Assembly (NCBI GenBank): GCA_013398295.1
Contig: VZSF01001350.1
Span: forward strand, 383,833-447,832
Direction: 5' to 3'
Source: Chionis minor
Lineage: Eukaryota > Chordata > Aves > Charadriiformes > Chionididae
DNA: 64,000 nucleotides
Every line of letters begins with the position of its first letter. The first letter of the stretch is position 1. The notes below the pieces were generated by a model, which saw only the letters and a list, made by a program, of their open reading frames with translations, was not told where the DNA came from and did no database searches. The position numbers and the translations under genes are program-made. Shown here one piece after another: positions 12,831 to 25,366 of the stretch.

Positions 12831-13617
12831 TTTGATCTCATTTGTATTCACTGGCCGACCACCATCATTTCAGTACAAATTAAACTTTACTGAGGAGGGA
12901 TACGTTTGACTATGAAAGCGATTGATCTGGAAGTTGTAGCCTGGAAATTACTTTCCAGGTTTTAGTTTATAACTCCCAGAATATCAGTTTGGGGGGCACT
13001 TTTCGAAAACATAAAGCTGAATATATTTTTGATTCTAAGTAACCCCAAGTGGAAAAAAGGACTCTGTCCCCGTTCTTTTATGTGACCAGTTTGCATGATA
13101 AGAAGATAAAACTCCCACCAACACATTTTTCACGGTCACTGAAACATCTCATTCTCTTTCCCCCACCCAAAAAAAAGGACAATGACAACACATGACAATG
13201 CTGACATATAACTGCATGTGAGTTCATGCTTATACTTCTTCCGTTCCAAGTTCAGCCTCTCTGTTGTTTACCTGTGTAGAAAGCATGGTGTTAGTTTCAC
13301 TCAGAATGGAATGAAAGCAGAGTTCCTTAGTTTAGAACCAAATTCAATTAAAATACAAGCAGATATTCAGGGTCTAAGGGCTGGTTTGGCCCAAAATTTC
13401 TGCAGTTGGAGCATAAACACACAGTCAAAAATGATTTATTCATGATAGCCTGACAAATCAGCAGCCGTTAACAGAATCTAGCAGTGGACCACCTCCACGC
13501 TCTTCACCCATCCAACGTCCCAGATAGACAGAATGCAATAACTTAAGCCATCTTCAGCAAGCTAACCAGGATATGATCCTTGTGTTTGTTTACTGAGACA
13601 CATATGTATTTCCTTAC

Positions 13618-13770
13618 TTTAGACAAATGTTCTTTCAAGTCACCATTATTTTTAGTGGAGCCAAACTTTTCCTTCAGATCAATCATATTGTCGACTCCTT
13701 CTCTTCTCACTTCAGTGATGATTTCAAACACTCGTTGCTCAATGCTAAGGCGATAGACATCCATCTTTCC
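13618..13770 (-). CDS. CCDC162: CCDC162-like exon, 51 codons
   Basis: Acceptor GTAATTGCAG and donor TCTAAA|GTAAGG enclose 153 open nt, phase 0 at both ends. It reads GKMDVYRLSIEQRVFEIIT, then EVRREGVDNMIDLKEKFG, and ends GDLKEHLSK. The sequence is highly charged and helical, as in a coiled coil. Confidence 0.83.
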
Positions 13771-14668
13771 CTGCAATTACAAACAGAACCCGTAAGAGAT
13801 GAAGTCTGCACATATGGGAAGGCAACGTTCAGAAGATTTCAGAAGTCTCTCAACTACAACCAGATGGTCTTTCTCCATAATTATTTTCCTAAAATCAACA
13901 TATCAGGAAGTCAGAGCAATGTTCTTCTTGCATCCAGACACTACAAGAAATGGAATTTCAATGGCATCATTTGCGGGCAGCCTATTGGCAATCCTGGGAT
14001 GCATGTATTTAATGGAATAAGCAGAATTATTGTGAATAAAAGGGTTTTCTGGTGAAAACTGGACTCTCCCTCAGGATTGCAATACACATCACAATATTCC
14101 TGAAGTAGCTGTTGCCCTGGCTGCAGACATTAATGGGCTTGTGGACCATCAATCAAAACCCTGGGGATCCGATGCAGGTAGTTCCTCTATAATGTACATG
14201 GTCACAGTCAGGTTAGTTTTTACAGGCTAGATGGGGGTATCTTATTTTTGTAAATAAAGATGTATGTAACCCCAAAGAAATCAGTGAACTACTTGAAAAC
14301 AAAAGCATTTTTAGAGTGGGCAATACAATTACACAATGGACATAAAGTTTCCAAGAAAAGTAATGCAGAATATTATAAACTGTGTTATATCCAAAAAGTT
14401 CCCTCCACTGTAACTAAAAGAGCTTCAATCACTCTCTCTAATGTGGTAGCTGTTCCATAGAGAATACGCCTCCTCTCTTGGAAAAGGTACACTATTTTTC
14501 TACCAGACATTTTTACAAGATGCTTCTAGCAGCAGGAGATAAATGATTCACCCATTCATCCACCTGGCACACTGCAGCAATTTATTCCTTTCAGTGCTAC
14601 ACTTGTTGGCAAATTATACAGCAGCACAAAAGAGACCGATTGAGTACCCCCTCTTTTTCTGTACCTAC

Positions 14669-14836
14669 TTTTAGATGCACACAAGTCACAAATAGGTTCC
14701 GCACTAATGATTCATATTCATCCTGTACTTCTTTTCTAATCTTCTCTTTAAGACCAAGATTTTTTTCCTCTAAGTCAGCGAGCTGGGATCTGAGAGCAGT
14801 TATTTCCATAATCATCCCATGGCACAGTCCCACAAT
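14669..14836 (-). CDS. CCDC162: CCDC162-like coiled-coil exon, 56 codons
   Basis: Acceptor CTGCTGTGACAG and donor CTAAAA|GTAGGT enclose 168 open nt, phase 0 at both ends. It begins IVGLCHGMIMEITALRSQL, then has LEEKNLGLKEKIRKEV, and ends LFVTCVHLK. Heptad-like spacing of Leu and charged residues indicates a coiled coil. Confidence 0.83.
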
Positions 14837-17657
14837 CTGTCACAGCAGAGAAAGTGAATGAACAAATCTAGGGATGAGCAAACACCATAGCTGAGGCGTA
14901 AACGATCCAGAGCTCTGAATACGTTGCATGATACCTAATTAAGTAGAGCAAGAACATCTTCCTGACTGAGAGGCCTGATGAAAATGACCCATTGATGATA
15001 AGGAATAATCCATTTTGTATACTTCTGTTCGTTTTAGAAACATTTCCTCCCTGGAAACAGTAGGTAGTTCATGACGAATATTTGAAGGGGTCAAATGCAT
15101 AAGTTTCATATATAACATTAAAAAGTCTGTTTCTGGTCATCAGGAAAGAAACATCTCCTCGCTAATAGGTAAGAGAACTGACAGAAGGAAATGTGTGCAG
15201 AGGACAGAGGAGCAGAAGGATTAGGGAGCAGGATTACAAATCTGATTCTAGGAGAAGATCCTGTGCGTGGCTCTGCTGTGTCGGTGAGACTGGTCTGCCA
15301 TAGCATAATCTCCCCCACCTCCAGAGAGAAAGGCAGAAGAATTGTGGCCAGGCTTTGTTCAGTAAGCTGTGAGGTAATGCATTTATCAGAGAAAATACGC
15401 TGTGTACTGATAAAGTTGTACATACAGACCATTTAATGCATGATAAAAACAATAATGTGTTCCATTTGTTGATATTTGACGATTAATATACTCTCAGAAA
15501 GGGCACACAGATTAGCACAAATAGGAAGGCACGTGGTAGAACTGAAAAAGGTGTAAATGACAGAATTTAAATTTCACATAGGTAGGTCTTCGCTTGGTAT
15601 AAATGTTTGGTCATTTTCATACCACTGAACAGCATCTGCAACCAGATGAACACAATGGAGGAAAGCTAAAAATCATTCTTAGCATATTACGTTATTCAGA
15701 TAAGAAATAGGCACAACTGCAGACTGTAGTCACAGTCTGCTTTCAAGGTTGCCTGGCACCTCTGCATGCCACATCTAAGGAGTAAATGCTTATAACTTCA
15801 CTGGATTCTTGCTGGAATTCTCTGTGTCAGGTTTTGTTGTTTGTTTTTTTTTTTTTACAGCAAACATTACTGAGAGACTTCTGAAAATTAATATTGGGAG
15901 AAAATACATATATTTTAGCCCTGCTGAAAAAATCTGGTCATCTTTATTCCGAGCAGCGCTAGTTTTCCTCTGTTTGGGGTGTCTTTTTTGTAAAATCAGC
16001 AAAAAGTTGGTCAAATCCTAAGACTTTGTTGGAGGGAAAAAACCAACCCACATTGTTCATGTTATGTTCCTTACAGACTTTTTAGTGTTTAATATATCTG
16101 CCATCCCATTTTGGTTGACCACGCCTGAATCTTTCTCGTGGCTTCTAACACCTTCACTGAGCAACTGAGCTTTCTCTTCAGACTTGCAGTACCCTCTTTT
16201 AATTGCTTTAGGCTAGTGAGAATCATAGAATCATAGAATCACTTGGGTTGGAAGAGACCTTCAAGATCATCAAGTCCAACAAGAAGAACTGGGAGCAGGA
16301 AGTCTGTTCTGAGGTTGAAGCAGAGCCCAGGGACAGTAGGCAGCTGCCCAGGGTGGCCAGTCTCAAGGAATGAGCTGTGTTGTACTCAAGGGAAGTGGCA
16401 GATGAGACAGGAATTTGGTGGCAATGGGCTAGCAAAGTGGAGGTGGGGGAGAGACTTCATTGCCCACAGGCTCCAGTAATGTCCCACCGACTCCTCCTGT
16501 GTTTTTCTACCCAGCTGAAACCTCACAAATGTTTCTTATTTACTCTCTCACTCCAGTCTTCCCAAACATATGGACAGGACAGTGAAATCAGGGAAGAAGG
16601 GAGGTTGCTGACAAGACACTGTACAGAATGTACAGTGGGGCAAAAAAATGGAAAGAGCATGAGAAAGTGGGGCAAAAAACTGATAAGAAGCCCAGAGAAG
16701 AACTGAAATCTTGTAGTCAGTGATGAGGACAGATGAGAAAGGGAGGTCAGGAATGAGATCCAAAATGCAGCTGTTCCAACACTGCTGTGCAAACATCCCT
16801 GAAATCTAAGCAGTCTCCTCTGCCGTGTAGGTGCCTGTAGAAGCTGGCATGCCTCTAGCAGTGAAGTTTCTGTTGATGGTGCCAAGCCTCCAAGTCAACT
16901 GACCGATTACATGGATACCACATGATTCCATAAGATGGCATTTCTGATATATTGGCTGGGTTTGCTTCTTTAAAAAATTCCAGCCACGCATGCCACCTAC
17001 CCTAAAAGACACAGCTGAAACTGCAAAGTCAAATACTCAGAACTTAAGAGGGGTTGGTTATGCAGCTGTGATACAGCATACTTGGTACCTACATGGCGGT
17101 ACAGCCTACGTCCCTGACCCACTTCTATTTTCTGTCTCACTCAATGATAGAGTTGCCTGGGGAAAATGCCTTGTGTAGGGGGATATGTCAGTAGAAGTTA
17201 GAAGGTTACCACTGTGAACATGAACCACAGAACAGGAGGCTGCTACCTTTGCCTTCAGGTTATCTTTGTTTTACAAGTCCTTCTGGCATGACTTCTGGCA
17301 TTGAGTGCAGAAACGGCAGCCCCAGAGCCACCCTACCTTTCTTCCCAGAGACTATCACTATGTGTCTGCACAGTGGGATTCCGTCCCGAATAAGACCACT
17401 AAGTGCTACCAATCAATGGACCATCATCACCAACCTGTGTCAAAGCCGTATCGCTCTGGTTGCCACCTTCTTCCACTGAGTGCAGCTCCTGAAGCAAAGC
17501 ACAAAGATGAAAAATCTACACTTGTGTAGCCCAACCCCACTTCAACAACTTCCCAGCCTGACAGCCTGGCTTTGTTTTTTGACTTAGCAACTGCCTCCCA
17601 CCCAGAGAAACCACCTTCCCCGCTTCTCAAAAAGTAGACTCAACGCTTTCATCATAC
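14837..17657. other. Intron, only a short CR1 end recognised
   Basis: Apart from the CR1 fragment at 16.2 kb nothing is assignable. Open frames at 15.1-15.4 and 16.4-16.9 kb occur on both strands at once and look random. Confidence 0.5.
16219..16280 (-). mobile_element. CR1 LINE, very short 3' end
   Basis: AGAATCATAGAATCATAGAA followed by the CACTTGGGTTGGAAGAGACC motif is the reverse complement of the CR1 3' terminus. Only about 60 bp are recognisable, so this is a heavily truncated insertion. It lies inside an intron of the minus-strand gene, in the same orientation. Confidence 0.88.
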
Positions 17658-17807
17658 TTGTTCTTTTTGGTAAAGTAGACGGTGCTGCTGCTGGAGAATA
17701 TTTTCATAAAGCATGGAGTACGTCTCAAAGTTGCTGCGCTCTCTGGCCATGATGTCACAGCCCAGTACGGTGAGACACTGTTGTAAATGGCTTTTTTTAA
17801 AAGAAAC
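17658..17807 (-). CDS. CCDC162: CCDC162-like exon, 50 codons
   Basis: Acceptor TTTTCCTAG and donor GAACAA|GTATGA enclose 150 open nt, phase 0 at both ends. It reads SFKKSHLQQCLTVLGCD, then IMARERSNFETYSMLYEN, and ends QQQHRLLYQKEQ. A longer open frame on the same strand is out of phase and lacks this helical character, so it was not used. Confidence 0.83.
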
Positions 17808-18601
17808 CTAGGAAAACAAAATAAGAAACCTTGCAGGACGCCTGAGTCATAACAGCTGCTATATACAGCACATGTCAAAATGAAACGTGGTCACCTATTG
17901 TAAATTAAATGTTTCTGCAATATCAAAATGAAGCAAAAAAGAAATTATTCAATGTAAATGCTTTTCCCCAATCTTCAGTTTCACTGAACTGATAGAAAAC
18001 AGATTTGTCAGTTTTTTGACTGGTTCTGCTGCAACCATGTAATGTATTTTTTTTCCATATGAAGCGGAGAAGGAATTTTCAGTAGAGAAATTAAATCACC
18101 AGCTCAGCAACTGCCTGGATTGCAGCTGGACCCCAGCATCCCTTCTCTCAAAAAAATATGTTTTGTGCTTTTTAACCAGAAGTGATCATATTTTCATAAA
18201 CATTTTTTTTAAAATTTCACTGAAAAAACCCCCACCCAAAACTGCTTCCTAACGTTGTGCTGGACCTCTGATTTAGCAATGACTCAGGAAGAAGAGTTCC
18301 TGCTCCTGAATCTGTGAATAAAGTCCTGCAATCCTGCATTGCGGTTGCATATAAACCTCCAGCCCTAACTCATCTTCACTTTATTACAGTCCTGAGAGCT
18401 GAAATAAACCTGTCAGAAGGCAGTAAGGCAACACACAAGTTTGCTGCCAACACTGCTGTTACAAACCAGCATAATCTGAATCTAAGCTCATAAGCTTAAG
18501 AAATGTGTTTCTCTTTTAGGTCACTGATTAACAAGAGCTTTAATAAATAAAGCCATAAACATGATTAAGCTGTTGCTTAGACAGAAATGCAGAATATGTA
18601 C

Positions 18602-18711
18602 CTCTGTATCTGATTCTTGGTAGTTTTCCATCAGCCTTTCAACAAACGTTTTGACTGTCCGTGGTCGTATAACTGAGAAGTTTTCTTGCATTGCCCTGTG
18701 TTTCCAGAGCT
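18602..18711 (-). CDS. CCDC162: CCDC162-like exon, 37 codons
   Basis: The acceptor, GTCTTCCTGCAG, is strong and the donor is ACAGAG|GTACAT. It starts in phase 1 and ends in phase 0 over 110 open nt. It reads LWKHRAMQENFSVIRPR, then TVKTFVERLMENYQESD. A second AG two bases on would give phase 0, but the upstream exon ends in phase 1, which decides for 18,711. Confidence 0.82.
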
Positions 18712-19808
18712 CTGCAGGAAGACAGAAGGAGGAAAAAAAACCCCCAAGACCCAGAATATAACCACGCGTCAATGGACATCACTGTCACAAAACATTGATC
18801 CTTCAGTAATCGCTGGGATTTGACACTGGGTATGCTTTATAGCTTAGGGTTTCTCAGCTTTCCTAAAATGTTTACAACAAAAAACTGAATGTCATTGCAA
18901 ACAGATTGCAAAGCCTGTGTTGAGCAGCAATATCAAATTCGTTCCAGTATCAAAGCCAAACTGCAATTTCATTATGGACCAATTCTGTCAATAATGACCT
19001 GGCCCACAACTGTGTGTTGGAGTTTTCTGTAAATACTGCAGAAAGAATATGGCTTTTGTGTGAAATTGAACATTTCTGTGCACTAATTATTGCTGCCTGC
19101 AACCACAACCAGTGGCAGTAGGGCGCATTTTTCTTCCCTTTTATTTAGACTTTTTCTCTGTTTTACTGTTTGTGCCTGTGAATACCCAAATTGCCCAGAT
19201 CCATGCAGTAATTGTACCACGTAAACAACTAACATACTAAAAAGTCTGGCATGTAAATTGCAGTGCTAGGCCTAAAATATTAACTCCAACACAGAGGAGT
19301 AGAAAAGCTATTTCCTATAGTTTTCTTCAGGCTTACTGCAAACTCCAGAATTATTAGTGTTCAGCCTCGGCTGCACAATTGTTTTTGCACTGCTTATGGC
19401 TAAACATTCACTTTATAAAGAAAAAGCGAACTCTTAGGTTTAGGGAATTTGAAACTGTTGAACAGACAGAATAAACAGGACCATGCAGAAAGGCGTATGG
19501 TATCTCAGTACACAATTCGTCACGGCTTCCTGCTAGATGTATTTCTGGAATTTCTCACAATGGGCTCTCCAAAATGCAAGGGAGTTTCCTGAGGGTAAGC
19601 CATTTTTCATCAGTGATACCTTCCCCATGATTCAGCTGGCCCCTGGCCTCCAAATAGGTTCACAGGGAAGTGGGGAGTTGAGAGTAAACGTTCTCTCCTG
19701 TTCACATGCAGGACAACTCTTTGCTGCCTTTTATGCACCAAGGTTACTTTTCCCACTCAAAACTAGGGATCCTGAATTTCCCAGGAAGAGTATTTTAATT
19801 CTCCTTAC

Positions 19809-19929
19809 CAGTGGGGAGACTACTCTCTTGTCTGGCTCTTTCAGAAGTCACTAGAGTCATCTCCTGGTTAATTTTCTTCTGCACGTCATGGATCATGTGG
19901 ACTTCTAGGCTTTCCAAAAGCTTTTGAAG
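19809..19929 (-). CDS. CCDC162: CCDC162-like exon, 40 codons
   Basis: Acceptor TTGATTCTAG and donor CACTG|GTAAGG enclose 121 open nt, starting in phase 0 and ending in phase 1. It reads LQKLLESLEVHMIHDVQKK, then INQEMTLVTSERARQES. The leftover G joins AG of the next exon to give Glu. The charged heptad-like pattern marks the beginning of the coiled-coil part. Confidence 0.82.
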
Positions 19930-21717
19930 CTAGAATCAAGTTTAATACTTAGCTCTTACTAAATCTGCTTATAAAGCAACTTGCCAACTAGCAAAATCTA
20001 GCAGACTAACCCAAAGCAATTCTCTTTCCATTCCTCCCTAAAATACAGTACTTTCAGATACAGTATCAAGGTTAATATCATTTGGAGGTGACTGTGAGCC
20101 AAGTGTTGTGCCACAAGTATTCCGTAGAGAGGCAGGTTCCCCTGTTGCTTTGGGCTGCCCCAGGACCCACACCTGGCTCCACGCAGCAGAGGTGCCATTG
20201 CAGAGCCTTCCGGGTCACCCACATCTGCCCAGCTTCCCCCCACAACAGCCTCCACAGGCCTCCACTGGACTTAATTTATCAGAAAATGCAGGAAAAACTT
20301 GATGCTGTGTGGTCCCCCGCAATGCCCTACTAATTGGCCTCCGCTTACCTGTTACACTTTCATTTCGCTCTCTGATGCTCCTCTGGGGGGAAGTATACGC
20401 TGAGTGCTTGTAACGGGCTCTCCAAAATCCTCCTCTGTGCCTGTTTGTCTGACTGTGGCTTTCATGGCCGGGTACAGGATATCTGCACTAGAATCACCAA
20501 GACACGGGTATTTCACACATTCTCTCTCAAAATTTCTATGTTTGCATTGGCTGACCTTGGGCCTTTTTTATTCTCTTGCCCCTGTTCCTAACTTGTGCAG
20601 AATATGATTAAGTCTCAGCTCACTGCGTTAGCCCCACTCGACCTACAAGTGGGGCAGGGCAGTTTCTTCTTCACTGGTCCTGCCTTATTACAGTGATTTC
20701 TCCAAGTTTATAATAACACAAAACTAAAACCAAGGGGAAGGAACACGGGGTTGACCAGATAAAGCAGGGAAATCTGGTCACCGGTAAGAAATTGTCTATG
20801 ACTGTCACCCAAATAGACTAAGAAACTCCCTCCACCCTCTCCCTCTGCTCTCCTTCCTATCTGATCGTGGGTTTGCTAAGTGCCTCTGAGTGCTAAGTGC
20901 CAAGGCAGACACACACTTTGCTCTCAGAGGCAGAGGAGCCATTAGCAAAGCATATATACCTCATTACATTTTATTGCTTTAATCACACTGCCTTTCAAAC
21001 CCTTGATGGCTGACACAAAGGTTAGCACAGAGCTGAGAGAGGGAAGCAGGGAGCTCTCATCCGTCAAAGGGGAAGTGTGGTGGCGTGGAGGATGGAAACA
21101 CAGTGGGATTTTTGGGTACGGTAAGTCCCTGAGGGTGCTTTAAAACAGTCCCATCCTTACGGCAGGCAGATCTGCTATGGAAGAGCTGTTACAGGTGCCA
21201 CTACAGAATCTTCTCCCGCTCAAAGGCCAGTGCAAGGAAAGCAGGGAGCTCACCTCTCCTCTGCTAAGATCTCAGGCATCACCCCAAGAAAGCTCAAGGT
21301 GCTGGGAAACTCCCACAGCTGCCCAGCCCCATGGGTGGAAGCACAAGCTGTTGACCGCTCTGCACAGAGAACTTGCGCCCCTGACTCCCAGCCCTCCTGC
21401 AACCCAGTCCTGCTCTGCCCCTGGGCTGCTCCCTCGTCAGAGTTTGTAAATTAGAGGCAAAGACGGTGGGCCTCCAGCACTGGACCTCCAATCTGGTGGT
21501 AATGCGTGGGAGGAAACACTGGGATACAGATAAATGCAGACCAGAATGAAGTAAATATGATACCAGCTCTTTACACACACAAAATTTCTCTGATGGATTT
21601 GGACTTGTCAATCTAAAATGCCTTGTAGGGACAGGCCCACTGAGCATTGCTTCCTCTGTGCCCCGTTGCATGACAGCAGTGTCTTTCAGTGCCTTCATGC
21701 ACGGATTTCACCCTTAC
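19930..21717. other. Intron, nothing recognised
   Basis: About 1.8 kb with no exon that fits the phase between the exons at 21.7 and 19.9 kb. The frames near 20.1-20.3 and 21.2-21.5 kb lack splice sites and coding pattern. Confidence 0.45.
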
Positions 21718-21888
21718 TGTCTCATCTTGCTCTTTCACTTCCTTTCTTGTGGTTTCCGAGGAGGCGGCTTTTTAACAAGCAATGTTCCATTTTCTGCTTT
21801 CAGGAGGGCCTCTCTGAGGGAAATCTTCCAATTTTCTATTCTTGACTGCTCAAAGTTGAGCCAAGTAGGAGGGTTAGGAAGAATTCTG
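21718..21888 (-). pseudogene. CCDC162: CCDC162-like exon with one-base frame error
   Basis: The acceptor is a tandem TAGCAG (start 21,888 or 21,885) and the donor ACA|GTAAGG. The frame set by the phase 2 neighbour reads ILPNPPTWLNFEQSRI, then WKISLREALLKAENG, then PPPRKPQERK, then TGA. A phase 0 end is needed at the donor, and the +1 frame across the last stretch reads EVKEQDET. The exon is therefore one base short, most simply by loss of a G in the AAAGGAAG run at about 21,735. A sequencing error would look the same. Confidence 0.62.
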
Positions 21889-22273
21889 CTACAATTCATC
21901 TAACAGGCTTCCAAAATTTCCATTTATTCAAGTACTGTATTTAACATTGTTTACGGAGCCTGAAATACAGAGGCGGGTCACACAACTGAGAAGAATGCGC
22001 TTGGAAAACATCATCAGCAAACAGTCTGAATAGGCATTGAAAGAGCGAAAAACTAGTCACACTGAAACAAACAAAAGGTAGCTCTCAAGCCTTTAGAGAA
22101 ACACAAAAGTACTAGGCTAATTATAAGCAAAAATTTAAAAAGGTAGAAATTAAAAAAAAAAAAGGTAACAGAAAGAGGGGGTCAGGAGGAAAATGGATGG
22201 AGAAGGCAGAGACTTTTCTCATTTTTCATCTTTTCCTTTGCTCTGGAATATTCCTGCATCTGGGGTAACTTAC

Positions 22274-22506
22274 CCATATTGCTCACAAAACTCTTTGTAG
22301 AGAGGAACTGTATTGATATCCTCAGTCCTCAGCTTCAGCCGGCCCCATTCTGCCTTTAATATTTCTAGTTGCTTCCACAGTATCAGAAAAGATCTCAGCA
22401 TGTTACATGACATGACTGGATCATGATGCTTCAGCAAAAGTTTGCACGCCTTTTTGCTGTTCTGCAATCGGTTAGCACTTGAGTCAACCATTTCTGCCAA
22501 ATTCTG
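22274..22506 (-). CDS. CCDC162: CCDC162-like exon, 78 codons
   Basis: The acceptor is the tandem CCAGCAG, so the exon may start at 22,506 or 22,503, one Gln more or less. The donor is TATGG|GTAAGT. It starts in phase 0 and ends in phase 2, open over 233 nt. It reads LAEMVDSSANRLQNSKK, then LLLKHHDPVMSCNMLRSF, then LEILKAEWGRLKL, and ends YKEFCEQY. It is long, helical and clearly coding. Confidence 0.85.
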
Positions 22507-23493
22507 CTGGAAGTCACAGGGAAATGTTTTGCTTCAAAAAGCTATGACAAGCTTTTGATGTGCTTTTCTTTGTTTAATGCAATATACAGCGGGACAAGGC
22601 ATGGGACAGGCTATCGCGCAATCAGAGCCTGCAATGGGACCTTACACCAGTGTCCTTCAGAGTAGGGTACAGCGAAAACCCAGGCTGGTTTGTGATTGCA
22701 GTGAGTACTCACACACAGCAGAGATGGGGATAAAATTGCACAGAAGTTAAATCCTTTGTTTTATTGCTGCTTTCCTCAAGTGAATCGCTTCAACAGCAAC
22801 ACTCTCTGCTTGGTCTCTAACTAAAGTACTGTTACAGAAATCAAACTCTTAACTCAGTTCTTGAAGGAAGCAGACCTTAAAATAACTAAATTTGTCCTTT
22901 CCATCTATTTTGCCTTGCAAATCAGCCCGTGTGTCTGTTTTCCATCACAAACAGTTTGAATCCCTCCCCATCCTTGAACCAAATCTTTGTGTAGTTTCTG
23001 GCAGGCTCTAGGTGCCCCCAGCAACCATTCCTCACATCCACATCCACAATACAAGTACTCGGGGAAGTACAGCCTGGAAGTACCTTGCCTCTCCTTGGCT
23101 AGATTTGGGTTTAGACAGTGGCCAGGCTGTTCCTTTCCCCTCTGCACTGAGTAGCTCCTGATAAAGAAAGAACTGGACATTCAGTGGGGCGTGAGGGGAA
23201 GTCAGGACAGTCTCTGTTTTCTCCAGAAGTTTGGCGATACCAACAGGCACTCAAGGGGCACCTGGCACTTGGGATCTTGGGATCGCTCTAGGGCTTCTCT
23301 CAAGGGCACTCAGCATTTATAGGAGACAACATTGTTCCCTTTGCATCTTACCAGATGGCCAGGAGCAGGTGAGGTTATTACAGCATACCTCAGGTCTAGG
23401 TCGCTCATGTTCACAGAGATCCGGTTGCAAAAACTAATGGGAGTCCCATACAGAAGCTGTACAGTCCCAAACAAATGGAGTTGTTAGAGGTAC

Positions 23494-23649
23494 CTGCTTG
23501 GTCTTAGCTAATGGGGCTTGACAGTCAGCGTGATCTTCCACAGCACAGCCGTAGCTGTTCCGCAGGACATCCTCCATGAGGAACTGTATTGCCACCAGCT
23601 CCCCATGAGCAACTCTTCAGTCTGCATTGCTCAGGCTGCACAGGCACAG
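23494..23649 (-). pseudogene. CCDC162: CCDC162-like exon with in-frame TGA
   Basis: The acceptor, TCTCTTTCTCTCCAG, is excellent and the donor is AAGCAG|GTACCT. Both ends are phase 0 over 156 nt. It reads LCLCSLSNAD, then TGA at 23,617-23,619, then RVAHGELVAIQFLMEDVL in the same frame and on to LAKTKQ. Coding character on both sides of the stop, together with the strong splice sites, points to a nonsense substitution in a former exon (TGG or CGA are possible ancestors). Confidence 0.72.
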
Positions 23650-24101
23650 CTGGAGAGAAAGAGAGAGTCTCTGAAGGCCTGCTGTGCGAAGCTTAACCAG
23701 TAACAGCAAATCTCAGACAGCTATCAGCACGGGGGGTTTTGTGGCATGAACACAAATGGGTTTCAAGCTTTTAGCACCCTGGTCCTAAAACACGTATGCC
23801 TGTGTGTAAAAATTATTTGATTCTCTAGTATTCTCTAGTTCTAGCACACTAGGAAAATGGTAAGTATAGGCTCATTATCAATAAAAATACTCTGCTCTGC
23901 TTGAAAAAAGATCTAACACGAATTAAATGTTAAAATGGGCTTTTGGACAGAAAAGGGAGAGATCTTTTTTTTGTTCACTTCTGTTCTTCAGAAAACAAGG
24001 ACAGGAAATGAGATAGTATTAGTTTGTTTTCCTCCTGCATCATGGATTCATCTTGTCTTTATTTCTTTGGACATAAGCACAAGGCTGCTGTCTCACTGTA
24101 C

Positions 24102-24197
24102 CTGCATGTTGTAATTTATATTAATTGTGTTGTTGATAGTGACTGGAAACAACCCTCCATCCATTAGGAATGTCCTCCAAGGAAAATGCATGAGTGT
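24102..24197 (-). CDS. CCDC162: CCDC162-like exon, 32 codons
   Basis: Acceptor TATTCTTTTAG and donor ATGCAG|GTACAG enclose 96 open nt, phase 0 at both ends. It reads TLMHFPWRTFLMDGG, then LFPVTINNTININYNMQ. Splice sites are good and it joins in frame to both neighbours. Confidence 0.82.
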
Positions 24198-25366
24198 CTA
24201 AAAGAATAGAGATGACTGTTCATAAATAAGAACAACATTCAATTAGTTATGAGAGTCCCATCTAATTTGATCAGGAAAAGGCAACTCAGAGGCCAAGCTA
24301 TTTGATATGTGATACACTCTGCTCTGACTTTGAAAGTAAGCCATGTACTAGAAGAGAGAAGCATCTATTATCGCTTCTTGGGAAAGAAGCAATAAGATTC
24401 ATTCCAGAATACATTTCCTATCAAGATGTTGTGCTACTTTTGCTGCCACAGAATAGCTTTCACGTCCTTACCTACCTGCTGTCAGTCATTCATTGCTGAT
24501 CCTATCTCAGAGGCATCAGGACATCTTATTCATCGAAGATGTCCAGATTTTGCATGCCAGTACAAATCCTGTTTCTCAGTTGTGCTAAGGAGGTCCTATG
24601 TGTCATTGTCACCTAAATCAAGGCAGGTGATCACATTGTCACTAAATCAAGTGGTAGAAAATTGTATTCCTATAACTCACTGCTTTGGAAAGGCATTATT
24701 AAAGGTGAAACAATAGTATCTGATATTGGATAATTAGCATGATGGATGAAAATGAGGAAACATGAAGTTAGAATGATTATTTAAAACTGCCTGTTACCTT
24801 GGAACATGCTAATAGCACCAGCAAGACTCATCTTTGAGCAAGACTTCCCTTGACATTACAACAGCTTCCTTTGCCCGTGTCATTCAAGGTGCCTCTTCAG
24901 CACACCGGTGTCTAGTTTGACATTATGTAGCTCTGTGTGACCCTATAGCTAAGAAACCACTAGACCTAAATATCTTGCACATAACCATGACAGACACACA
25001 ATTAAAACTGCTGACAGGTGATGAGAGAGCTCAGAAGGGTAATTACCAAAACTGAAAGTTAGTAGAAACACCAACACCTATGATACAGAAGAATTCCCTT
25101 TTGGTGACATCAGTGTGATTACGTTCCATCTCACATTTTGATTACTCGTTTCTGTAGAGAACCTTTTCTGGAATTCCTAATGGTAAGTCAAGTTAATAAG
25201 CTGTGATCATGGGATTTTTTTTTTTTAAGTAGCTATCAGTGGTTAGGTTCTTTGCACCATGGTAGGCAAGGAGTAAGCTCAGCAGCAAGAACCACAGAGG
25301 ACTTTGCTCTCCGAGGAGCTCGGTGCAAACTGAGGAAGAGTGCCTCGGAGGGTGTGCTTCACTCAC

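Noticed and set aside
17627..17878. 83-codon minus frame over the 17.7 kb exon
   Set aside because: Out of phase with the neighbouring exons; a different frame of the same DNA gives the helical sequence and correct splice phases.
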